From Mycoplasmoides gallisepticum (lineage in GTDB: Bacteria; Bacillota_I; Bacilli_A; Mycoplasmatales; Mycoplasmoidaceae), in NCBI RefSeq assembly GCF_900476085.1, contig NZ_LS991952.1, forward strand, positions 744,001 through 808,000: DNA of 64,000 bases, read 5' to 3'. A program made the translations under genes and the position numbers. Shown here piece by piece: positions 41,071 through 50,918 of this stretch. Under the pieces are notes generated by a model. The model made no database searches. It worked only from the letters and a program-made list of their open reading frames with translations, and was not told the DNA's origin. Positions within the stretch are counted from its first letter, which is position 1, and each line of letters opens with the position of its first letter.

Positions 41071-41108
41071 AACCAGCTTAACTTTCTTTGCAGGTTATTT
41101 TTTTTCTT
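41071..41108 (+). terminator. Hairpin plus T-run inside the candidate RNA
   Basis: AACC-A-GC and GC-A-GGTT arms with an A/A mismatch and a 12-nt loop, then attttttttc. The T-run is on the plus strand only. Confidence 0.5.
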
Positions 41109-41147
41109 GAACATACAATCTCTTTAAAGATCCCTTTTCTATTTTGT

Positions 41148-41180
41148 GACATACCTTTCTAATAAAGATATGTCTTTTTG
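41148..41180 (+). terminator. Second hairpin plus T-run
   Basis: Six-base outer arms GACATA/TATGTC (41148-41153, 41169-41174) and an inner CTTT/AAAG stem, then tttttg. The polarity again points to plus-strand transcription. Confidence 0.6.
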
Positions 41181-41202
41181 TCTAAAAAAGAACAAAAAAA
41201 AT

Positions 41203-41254
41203 GAAAAGTAAACATCAGCATGAAATTTAAAATTCAAGCTTTGTTTAACTTTTC
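41203..41254 (-). terminator. Terminator of vlhA A
   Basis: GAAAAGT-AAAC arms (one bulged T) enclose an AT-rich loop; the minus strand continues into eight T. It separates the array from the candidate RNA and the importer operon. Confidence 0.6.
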
Positions 41255-41324
41255 ATATCTTACTAATTTTATTTAACTAACTTACGCTTATCTATTTTTA
41301 TTCAACAGTTTTTTACTTATCATC

Positions 41325-43439
41325 TTACATTGAAGGATTCATTAAAGTAAAGGTAATGTTACCAAAGTTTGGAGCATCTCCAGTACCATCTTTACCATTA
41401 ACAATAATCTTATTTAATCCAGCTTTTAGATTTAGTGTTTTCTTACCTTTAGGGTTAAGTTTTGTGTTTTCTCTAGCTGTATCAAATGTTGCTAATTTTG
41501 TAGTTCAATTACCAGAAGCCACTTTTTCAGTGTTATTATTTCCTGGTGTTTCAACTTGTAAAACATTAGTTTCATCACCAGTTTTAAATTGCAGTCAACT
41601 GTTAGCTATCTCTGTATTTTGGGTTCCTGAGATATAAACACCGCTGATTGAATATGCCCCATCTTTTGGAGCGTTTACGTAGAAAATGTAATCGCGTTTA
41701 TTTGTATCACTTACAGCTGGAGATTTCTGAACATTCATTGTTACATCACTTCCTCTATAAGTACGAGGGCTTTTACCACCCACATACCCTACTAAATAGA
41801 ACTTTTCATTAGGTTTTTGCATATTATCTACCGTTAAATCGTTCCCTGCATATTGAGAGATAACTGTAGATCAATCAGATGCTAAACTATAACCTTTTAA
41901 CATGTCAACAGTTACAGATGTTGCAGCTGCATCACTTGAACTATTAGTGTTTCCAAAAATTTGGTTATATACAGCTCCTTGGTTAGCTACATCTGAAGTA
42001 ATATACATATTACCGATCATCGGAGCTACTTTATTCATTGGAACACTAAATTCGATTGTGTTTTCTCCAAAATTTAAATTTGCCAAATTAACTTTAGCTA
42101 CATTAATATTGTCAACTGATGCAGCAGGTCCATTTGCATTTGCTTCAGCCCCAAAATTAAGTGCAACTGGATTATTGTTATTTAATTTATATTGCAACCC
42201 AACACTATCATCACTTTTAACTAACTTATATGGGAAGTATAAATAAGCCATAGAAGGCCCAAAATAATTAAATGTAAATGTATATTTTACATCTGTACCA
42301 CTTAAACTATAGATTCATGATACATCTGTTAAAGGTGTGCCTTGTGAAGTTGCAGGTTGTTCAGTGTCTGCTTGTTGAGCTTGTACTTCAGCAGCAGGGG
42401 TTGGTGAAACTTCTTGTGTTTCAGAAGCTTGTTTCGGTGAAGAATCTCCTTGTTGTTGAGCAGGTTCTACTCCTTGAGGAGCGCTCATAGGCGGAGTTTC
42501 TGCTTGTGGAGTTTCTGTTTGTGATGCTAAAGGAGCCCTAGGAGCCCCACTACTTCAAACAATTCTTTGAGCAAAATTCCAGTTGGGAATAGTAGTTTGT
42601 CCACTTTGCATTCCAGTTACACCAACACTGTAGCCAACAAAACTGTAATTTTGAGGTTGCTTCATCATGTTTGTGCTCATGCCCATTATTTTTGTTTTAT
42701 CTAATTTAAAGAATTGATAATTGGCAAAAGCATCAGCATTATCTTTTTTAGGTTTAAGTTGATTTTCACTTATTGCTTTATTAATTTCATCATTAACTTT
42801 TGTAATTGAAGCAGCAGTTGGAATAGCACCACTAACTGGATCTAGTGTACGAATAACAACTTCTTCACCTTGTGCATATATAGAGTTAATTTTATTCAAA
42901 ATTGCGCTATATTTTGGTTGATTTAATAACACCACAGTAGCGTTTTTTTGACTTAAAGTTGTTTTCAACTCACTATAAGGCATTAATAAATCTTTGTGAT
43001 CTTGTTCGAACTTTTGTTTATCGCTAGCAGCTTTATCAATTGCTGTTTGTAACTTTGATGTTGCTGTTTTAACTTGATCTAAAGTTGATGTTGAACTATC
43101 TGAAGTCGTTTTAGCAACTGTGTACGCAGAAGTCAAGTCAGCTTTAATTTTTGCATAATCAACGTATAATCCAACTTTTTCACTTTCGCTATTTGTTAAA
43201 GTGGTTAAAGCAGCTTTAGCGCTTGCTAATTCTTGTGCCGCAGTATCCATACCTGGATTAGTATTTCCATCATTCATACCACCACTAGGAGGGTTTGGCA
43301 TTGGATCTGGTTTTGGTTCAGGGTTTGGTGTTGGGTTAGGTGTTGGTGCAGTTGCTGAAGTACAACTAGTAGCTGCTAACATCACAAACGAACCAATACC
43401 TAATAAACTAACAAACTTTAAAATGTTTTTTCTTTTCAC
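41325..43439 (-). CDS. vlhA: VlhA haemagglutinin lipoprotein A, 12 GAA repeats (predicted on)
   Basis: 704 residues from GTG 43439 to TAA 41325, unbroken in code 4. Signal peptide MKRKNILKFVSLLGIGSF with lipobox LAATSC, then a Pro-rich linker of P-T/N/E/K-P units, an Ala-rich helical domain with YADYAKIKA-type repeats, and a Gln/Pro/Ala-rich insertion (about residues 295-370). The VlhA core follows: VSWIYSLSG, YLYFPYKLVK, NTIEFSVPM, VAPMIGNMYITS, MLKGYSLASD, YLVGYVGG, FYVNAPKDG, LNLKAGLNKIIV, FGNITFTL. VlhA proteins are phase-variable surface adhesins. With C, one of two genes here at the 12-repeat length reported to allow transcription. Confidence 0.95.
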
Positions 43440-43488
43440 TTAAAGTCGAATTGACGAATTTGTAAAACGAACAAGTTCATCAAGATAA

Positions 43489-43519
43489 GAATATATAAAG
43501 TTCAGTAAGTAATAAATCG
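43489..43519 (-). promoter_or_regulatory. vlhA A promoter block
   Basis: The sequence gaatatataaag followed by ttcagtaagt (plus strand) recurs before all nine vlhA starts seen; on the minus strand it supplies a TATATT -10 about 50 bp before the GTG. There is no obvious Shine-Dalgarno. The same block lies at 45822 (B, altered), 48079 (C), 50646 (D), 53104 (E), 55858 (F), 58175 (G), 60515 (H) and 62900 (I). Confidence 0.6.
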
Positions 43520-43568
43520 TGTTTATTTTCGTCTATCAGACGAGTCCCAAACCTCTAAACTTCTAAGA

Positions 43569-43606
<38 letters not shown>

Positions 43607-43696
43607 TAGAAATAAAAGGTTTTAGCGTTTTTTGTCATTAATTCAAAAAAAATAGTTATTAGTTTTTTTGCCACTTGATGAAACAAAAATAAAAAA

Positions 43697-43719
43697 AACA
43701 CCAGATAAAATCTGATGTT
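43697..43719 (-). terminator. Terminator of vlhA B
   Basis: AACACCAGAT / ATCTGATGTT stem with a 3-nt loop (one G-U on the transcript) and eight T on the minus strand. Confidence 0.75.
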
Positions 43720-43787
43720 TTAATAATTTTTATTTAACTAACTTAGCAGCCTTACATTAATTTATTATTGGATCATATTAATGTTTA

Positions 43788-45771
43788 TTAACTAGAAGCA
43801 CTATTGGCGATTGCACCAGTCTCATCGTTACTTGTCGTGCTAGTTTTTAAAGTAAAAGTCAAGTTACCAATGTATGGAGCGCTTTTACTATCTAAAGTAT
43901 CACCTGCAATAATAATCTTATTTAAACCCTCTTTTAGTAATAAAGTGCGTGTATTTCCCTGAACAGTACCATCGTTGCCACTGGTCTTAGAAGTGTCAAA
44001 TGTTCCTGCTGAAGTTCAATTACTTTTTCCTGTAACGTTAACTTTAACAACATTTGTATTTTGAGAAACAGCATCACCTGCTGTGAATTGCAATCCTCTT
44101 TGCTTAGATGTAATATATGAACCACTAATGTAATATTGACCTTCGACTGGAGCATTTACGTAAATTGTAATCGTTCTCGCGTTTCCTCAAGTATAAGGGA
44201 ATAAAACCTTATTAGTTTTTGTATTGTTAGCAACACGCTCATTAGGACCGCCAATAAATCCAACTAAATACATTGTTTTTTGATCTGTTAATTTAGTAAA
44301 CTGACCTATATATGTTGATCAACTAGACGCTAAACTGTATCCTGTTAATAAGTCAACCGTAACAGATTTTTTATTATCTATTATGTTTTGTTTATTACCA
44401 AAAATATCATCATAAACCTTATTAGTATTTTGATCATTTGAAGTAATATATATATATATTACCGATCATAAGCGCTACTTTTGCAGGATTTTCAGTAGGC
44501 ACACTTAACTCAATTGTGTTAGAACCAAATTTTAATCCAGACAAACTAACTTTAGCTACATTAATATCGCTAACTGTTGGAGTTTTATTAGCTGTAGCCT
44601 CGACATTTTGTTGATTATCAGCTGCAAAAGTTATAGGTTGTTGTTCGCCACCATTTAACTTATATTGCAAGGCAACTAAAGATGAATCAGCAGACTTAAC
44701 TAATTTATAAGGGAAGTATAGATAGACTGTTGATGGTCCATAGTAAATAAATTCTAGAGTATATTTAGTTGTTTCTCCAGATAAACTATAAATTCACGAT
44801 ACATCTGTTTTAGAAGTTGGAGATTCAACGATATCTGTAGAACCATTCTTTGTTTTTGTTTCAGATGTTCAAACTTTTCTTTGAGCAAAATTTCAAGTTG
44901 GTAAATTACTTGGTGGATTTCCTGCATTACCTGCAATTTTATGATCTAAATCATTACTAAAACCAACAAAACTATAGTTACCTGGTTGATTCTCTGTCTT
45001 GGTTGTTCCAGTAATCTTTGTTTTATTGATTACTTGCTTAACAAAACTATCAGCTAGTTTTGTTGCGTTTTCTTTTTGAGGATTTAATACTTCATCTTTA
45101 ATTGCTTCAACAATCTTAGTATTAGCCATCATTACAGCAGATGCTGTAAGTGGATCTCCCTCAACTGGTTCTAACGTTTTAGTAGTAATGGCTTTACCTG
45201 CATCATATAGCCCACTTAAATGCATTTTAATTCCAGCATATTGCGAATCTGCATATGGAGCTAAAGTAGCAGTTTCATTACTTAAAGTCGTTTTTAATTC
45301 TTTATAAACTTTTACTAACTCGGCATGTTGTTCATCAAAGGTTTGTTTACTAGTAGCAGCTGTTCTAATTGCAGTTTCTAATCTAGTCTTAGCCTCATTA
45401 AGGTTTTGTGTTGTTGATGATGAATTATCAAGAACATTCTTAGCAGCATCATATGCTTTTGTTAGATTCTGTTGTGTTTTTTTGTAGCCAACATACAATC
45501 CAAGATTTTTAGCTTTAGAATCAAATACAGTAGTTAATCCCATTCTTGCAGCTTCTAATTCTTGAGATGCAGCATTCATCATATTTTGTCCACCACCTGG
45601 ATTGGTATCTCCGCCATTCATACCACCACTAGGAGGATTTGGCATTGGATCTGGTTTTGGTTCAGGGTTTGGAGTTGGTGTAGTTGCTGAAGTACAACTA
45701 GCTGCAGCTAACATTACAAATGAACCAATACCTAATAAACTAACAAACTTTAAAATGTTTTTTCTTTTAAC
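43788..45771 (-). pseudogene. vlhA: vlhA B, start codon lost and frameshifted
   Basis: The usual GTG-AAA-AGA start reads GTT-AAA-AGA (45769-45771), leaving only an ATG inside the signal peptide (45714). About codon 435 the conserved GTAATATACATATTACC block has grown by 4 nt into a TA dinucleotide run (44444-44461), shifting the frame right after VALMIGN. The downstream core is still recognisable in the second frame: GYSLASSW, YLVGFIGGP, IYVNAPVEGQYYISGSY, to TAA 43788. The N-terminal helical domain is nearly identical to that of C. Silent on three counts, but still a usable donor of sequence. Confidence 0.85.
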
Positions 45772-45905
45772 TTAAAGTTAAATTGATGAACTTAGATAAA
45801 AAAAAGATATTCATCAAGTAAAGAATATATAAAGTTCAATTAAGGAATAAATCGCGTTTATTTTCGCCGATCAGACCAGCCCCAAACCCCAGAACTCCTA
45901 AGAAT

Positions 45906-45917
45906 TTCTTCTTCTTC
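45906..45917 (-). repeat. (GAA)4 tract of vlhA B
   Basis: Only four units, the shortest tract in the array, as expected for a locus no longer selected for switching. The adjacent promoter block is also altered (tcaattaagg instead of tcagtaagt). Confidence 0.85.
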
Positions 45918-45992
45918 GAAAATAAAAGGTTTCACTAATTTTTATAGCAAATTCAGAGAAATGTTTTTTAAAAAAAAATCCCAAAATAAAAA

Positions 45993-46022
45993 AACATCAA
46001 AATTCGAATTGATTTTGATGTT
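45993..46022 (-). terminator. Terminator of vlhA C
   Basis: Perfect 11-bp stem AACATCAAAAT / ATTTTGATGTT followed by seven T on the minus strand. 46023-46091 is AT-rich with nothing else seen. Confidence 0.8.
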
Positions 46023-46091
46023 AAATGACAAACAAAATAACTTATATAAAATACTTAACTAACTCAGCTTGATTACATATATTTTCTATTA

Positions 46092-48029
46092 CTAAGATGG
46101 ATTTGAAACATTAGTAGTTTCAGGTTGGGTTTCATTAAGAATAAATTCTAAATATCCAAAATTTGGAGCACCAATATTTTCAGTAGTTCCACTAACTACT
46201 ATCTTATTTAATCCTTCTACTAGAGTTAACGTCTTTTTATTAGTAGGATCAGTTGTAACTCGGGTAGATTCTGTTGTTGCAGAGGTATCAAAGGTTCTTA
46301 ATGTAGTAGTTAAATTACCTGTAAACAATTGTTTTACAGTTACATTATTAGAAGACATATCTCCGGTACTGAATTTAAGATCACTATGAACTCCTGAAGC
46401 GAACACTCCTTTAATATAATAATCACCTGCTTTTGGAGCATTTACATAGAATACGTAGTTTCTATTACTTGTGTTGTTTGCTAATGGGAATTTTTGAACA
46501 TTGTTCTTTGGAACCATCATATCATTACGAGCACCAGTTCCACCCACATACCCAATTAAATAGTATTTTTCATTAGGTTTTGCTTGGTCGTTTAATGTTA
46601 AACCTGCACCACTGTATTCAGCAATATATGTTGATCAATCTGAAGCTAAACTATAACCATTTAAAGCATCAACTGAAATTATTGTTCTATTATTTTCAGT
46701 TGTAACACTATTACCAAAAATATCATCATAGATCTTATTCCAGTTATTAGGACTAGAAGAAAGATACATATTACCGATCATCGGACTTACTTTTTCTGCT
46801 GGAACACTAAACTCAATTTTGTTTGAACCAAATTTTAAGTTAGCTAAAGTAACTTTAGCTACATTAATATCATTAACAGTTGGAGTTTTACCATTCATTG
46901 TTTGCTCACTACCAAAAGTGATCGCGCTTGGTTCAGTCGCATCATTTAATTTATATTCTAAACCTAGTTTCATTTGATCACTAGTATTAACTAACTTATA
47001 AGGGAAATATAAATAACCTGTTGATGGTCCATAATAAGTAAACTCTAAAGTGTATTTAGCACCAGTGCCAGCTAAACTATAAATTCAAGACACATTAGAT
47101 AAAGGTTGTACCATAGTTTGACCATCAGCAGGAGTATTAGAAATGCTTCTAGGTTCATCACCGTTTGTGAAAATGGTTCTCTGAGCATAATCTCAGTTAG
47201 GAATACTTGTTTGTCCAGTAACAGTTCCAGTTATATCAACGCTGTAACCTACAAAACTGTAGTTAGCAGGTTGTGCTTTATTATGAGCTTCTTCAACTCC
47301 TGTAATTTTTTCTTTTACTAATACTTGCTTAACAAAACTATCAGCTAGTTTTGTTGCGTTTTCTTTTTGAGGATTTAATACTTCATCTTTAATTGCTTCA
47401 ACAATCTTAGTATTAGCCATCATTACAACATCTGCTGTAAGTGGATCCCCTTCAACTGGCTCTAACGTTTTAGTAGTAATGGCTTTACCTGCATCATATA
47501 ACCCACTTAAATGCATCTTAATTCCAGCATATTGTGCAGCTGCATATGGAGCTAAAGTAGCAGTTTCATTACTTAAAGTCGTTTTTAATTCTTCATAAAC
47601 TTTTACTAACTCGGCATGTTGTTCATCAAAGGTTTGTTTACTAGTAGCAGCTGTTCTAATTGCAGTTTCTAATCTAGTCTTAGCCTCATTAAGATTTTGT
47701 GTTGTTGATGATGAATTATCAAGAACAGTCTTAGCAGCATCATATGCTTTTGTTAGAGTGTCCTGTGTTTTTTTGTAGTCAACATACAATCCAAGATTCT
47801 TAGCTTTAGAATCAAATACAGTAGTTAACCCCATTCTTGCAGCAGCTAATTCTTGAGATGCAGCATTCATCATACCTTGTCCATCACCTGGATTAGTATC
47901 TCCACCATTCATACCACCACTAGGAGGATTTGGATTAGGTGTTGGTGTAGTACAACTAGCTGCAGCTAACATTACAAACGAACCAATACCTAATAAACTA
48001 ACAAACTTTAATATGTTTTTTCTCTTCAC
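46092..48029 (-). CDS. vlhA: VlhA haemagglutinin lipoprotein C, 12 GAA repeats (predicted on)
   Basis: 645 residues, the shortest complete vlhA here, GTG 48029 to TAG 46092, unbroken. Lipobox LAAASC. The Pro-rich linker is very short (PTPNPNPPSGG). The helical domain (ELAAARMGLTTVF onward) is nearly the same as in B. The core includes NYSFVGYSVDITG, VSWIYSLAGTG, YLYFPYKLVN, KVSPMIGNMYLSS, NGYSLASD, IGYVGGTG, FYVNAPKAGDYYIKG and LVEGLNKIVVSG. Second locus at the permissive repeat number. Confidence 0.95.
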
Positions 48030-48158
48030 TTAAAGTTAAGCCAATAACTTACGTTAAACACGTCTATTATTAATATAAGAATATATAAAGTTCAGTAAGT
48101 AATAAATCTGCTTAATTTTCACTGATCAAACCAGCCCCAAACCCCAGAACTCCTAAGA

Positions 48159-48196
<38 letters not shown>

Positions 48197-48271
48197 GAAA
48201 ACAAAAGATTTTATCAGTTTTTATAGTTAAAACCATCACAACTCATAACTCTTAACTTACTGAACAAAAAA

Positions 48272-48295
48272 CCAGAACGGTTTTATGGGTTCTGG
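48272..48295 (-). terminator. Terminator of vlhA D
   Basis: CCAGAAC / GTTCTGG arms, then six T on the minus strand. Confidence 0.75.
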
Positions 48296-48393
48296 ACTAA
48301 TAATTTTATTTAACTAACTTAGCGCTATTAAACTGTAAGTATTTTTTTTCTTATTTATAAGTTTTACATTTTGTTATTTAATAACATAACTAT

Positions 48394-50598
48394 TTAAGCT
48401 GCTGCACCAGAAACGTTTTCTGGTGTAGAACTACTACCATCTGCACTGATTTTTAATGTAAATGATAGCTTACCAATATAAGGAGTATTAAGATCCTTAT
48501 CTCCTCCAATAATAACTTTATTTAATCCTTTTTTAAGGTGTAGAGTCTTATTAGCACTTTGAGCGCTACTACCTTCTCGACCACTACCAGTTGAAGTAGT
48601 CTGTTCATTAATATTTTTATTAGTTTTTGTATCAAATGTTCCTAGTATAGTTCAACTATTTAAAGATTTCACATCTATAACAAGAGAAGAGTTCATGTTT
48701 GGCTCTGTACCTTGAGTTGTTGAGAATTTTAGATATCTTTTTGCCGTTGGTTGTCTACTTGTATTATCCCCATTTAGATACGACCCACTAATATAATAAT
48801 CACCGTCTTGTGGAGCATTTACATAAATTGTAAATGTTCTACTATTACCTGTAAGATTAGGGCTTGTAGGTGTAGTTGGAACATTTTCAGCATCAGTACG
48901 ACGTGCACTACCATTAATTAAACCAACCAAATAAACAGTTGGAGATTTTGTTGCAGAACCTTCTGCAGTCAAATCAGTAAATTGACGAATGTATTCAAAA
49001 TAACTAGTTGCTAAACTATATCCTTTTAGTAAATCAACTGTAACAGTTGATTCATTATTTTGTTTAACTAATGTATTTCCAAAAAGATCATCATAAATCT
49101 TGTTTTTATTAGCATCAGTATCAGATGAAGTTAGATACATATTCCCGATCATCGGAGCAACTTTAGACATATCACTTCCTGTTGATTGAGGAACGCTGAA
49201 ATCGATTGTGTTTTCACCAAACTTTAAACCTGTTAATTTAACTTTAGCTACATTGATGTCAGCAACTGTTGGCGCTTCGTTCATTGTAGCAGTAGCAGGC
49301 ATTGCTTGATTAGTATCAGAGCCTTCTTGATTTGTTTGATTAGAATTCGCAGCAGTTTCTGTAGCTGCTCGTTCTGCAGGTGCAGGTGCTGCAGGTGGCT
49401 GAACCGGTGGAACAGTAGGAGCAGGCTTAAACTCTATCAATTTAGCATTAGCCCCATTTAATGAATACTGTAATTCTGCCCTATCATTAGTTTTAACTAA
49501 CTTATAAGGAAAATATAAATAAGCTGTATCTGGCCCATAATAATTAAATGTTAAAGTATATTTAGCATTCATTCCACTTAAACTATAGATTCATGATACA
49601 TCTGTTAAAGGAACTGAATTTTCAGTTTGATCAGCTAAAGGAAAATTTTTATTAGCTGTATTAGTCCAAACTATTCTTTGAGCAAAGTTTCAGCTAGGAA
49701 GATTATCACTTGAACTAGAAGTCTGAGAATTGTTTCCAGTACGAGTAGTTATAGTATTTAAATCGACACTATAACCTACAAAACTATAGTTTCCTGGTTG
49801 TTTCTCTGTATTGGTTGTTCCAGTAATCTTTGTTTTATTGATTACTTGTTTAACAAAACTATCAGCTAAGTTTGTTGCGTTTTGTGTTTGCTGTGTTAAT
49901 GAATTTTCATTAGTTGCTTCTTGAAGTTTTGTATTAGCCTGAGTTACTTGATCAACATCTAACACAGCGCCATCGATTCCTTCTAATGGTTTAGCAGTAA
50001 GCATTTTGCCGGCGTTATACAATGTGACTAAATTTTCTTTAATTCTAGCAAACTTAGCATCTTCCACTTTTGCTAAAGTAGCAGATTCATTACCTACTGC
50101 AGTCTTAAGTTGGTTGTATGCTGTTACTAATGCATTATTTTGCTGATTAAACGTTTGTTTACTACTAGCAGCAGTAGAAATAGCTGCTTGTAGAGTAGTT
50201 TCAGCATCCTTAAGATTTTGTGTGGTTGAAGCAGAGTTATTAAGTGTAGCTTCAGCTGCATCGTATGCTTTTACTAAAGTATCTTGAATTTTTTCATAAT
50301 CTGCATACAACTTAGTGTTCTGATCCTTAGAACCAATTAAAGAGGTTAAAGCAGCTTTTGCGTCTGCTAATTCTTTAGCAGCTGCATTCATCATGCCTTG
50401 CCCATCACTTGGGTTGGTGTTTCCACCATTCATGTTACCACCACTAGGAGGGTTTGGTTAAGGGTTTGGAGTTGGTGTTGGGTTAGGTGTTGGGTTAGGT
50501 GTTGGGTTGACCGGTGTAGTACAGCTTGCAGCTGCCAACATTACAAACGAACCAATACCTAATAAACTAACAAACTTTAAAATGTTTTTTCTTTTCAC
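48394..50598 (-). pseudogene. vlhA: vlhA D, nonsense mutation in the Pro-rich linker
   Basis: The frame from GTG 50598 to TAA 48394 (734 codons) is complete except for TAA at 50458-50460, codon 47. Sister genes have GAA (Glu) at this place in the PNPEPKP linker, so a single G-to-T change explains it. All later parts are intact: helical domain, VSWIYSLSG, YLYFPYKLVK, a Pro/Ala-rich insert (PPVQPPAAPAPAERA), APMIGNMYLTS, LLKGYSLATS, IYVNAPQDGDYYISGSYL. One base change or gene conversion would restore it. Confidence 0.85.
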
Positions 50599-50727
50599 TT
50601 AAAGTTAAATTGATGAACTTAGATAAAAAGATATTCATCAAGAAAGAATATATAAAGTTCAGTAAGTAATAAATCGTGTTTATTTTCGTCGATCAGACGA
50701 GCCCCAAACCTCTAAACTTCTAAGAAC

Positions 50728-50754
50728 TTCTTCTTCTTCTTCTTCTTCTTCTTC
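50728..50754 (-). repeat. (GAA)9 tract of vlhA D
   Basis: Nine TTC on the plus strand, off by three from the permissive length. Inverted repeat tcgtc-gatca-gacga at 50686-50700 between it and the promoter block. Confidence 0.9.
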
Positions 50755-50825
50755 GCAAACAAAAGGTTTCATTCATTTTTGCAATTAATTCAGAAATAAT
50801 TTATTAGACTTTTTAAATTAAAAAA

Positions 50826-50851
50826 CACCAAGACCGTTTACGATCTTGGTG
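50826..50851 (-). terminator. Terminator of vlhA E
   Basis: CACCAAGACCG / CGATCTTGGTG arms, six T on the minus strand. Confidence 0.8.
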
Positions 50852-50918
50852 CTAATAATTTTATGTAACTAACTTAGCGCTTTACTCAAAGATAAAGATT
50901 TTTTTATTTGATTCATTA

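Larger units (their letters stand above)
41047..41182 (+). ncRNA. Candidate structured small RNA with two 3' hairpins
   Basis: No gene is present in 40953-41324, yet the plus strand shows a transcription-unit layout. TATGAT sits at 41035-41040. A GC-richer stretch follows: AAAGAGGG (41060-41067) can pair with CTTTCTTT (41082-41089), and AACCAGC (41071-41077) with GCAGGTT (41090-41096), which together form an H-type pseudoknot. Eight T follow. A second hairpin (GACATA / TATGTC, 41148-41174) also ends in a T-run. No plus-strand gene lies downstream. Not matched to any RNA family I know. Confidence 0.35.

Noticed and set aside
40953-41324. Riboswitch in the leader of the nucleoside importer
   Set aside because: The hairpins have T-runs on the plus strand only, so they are oriented away from the importer, and no known purine or preQ1 consensus was recognised.
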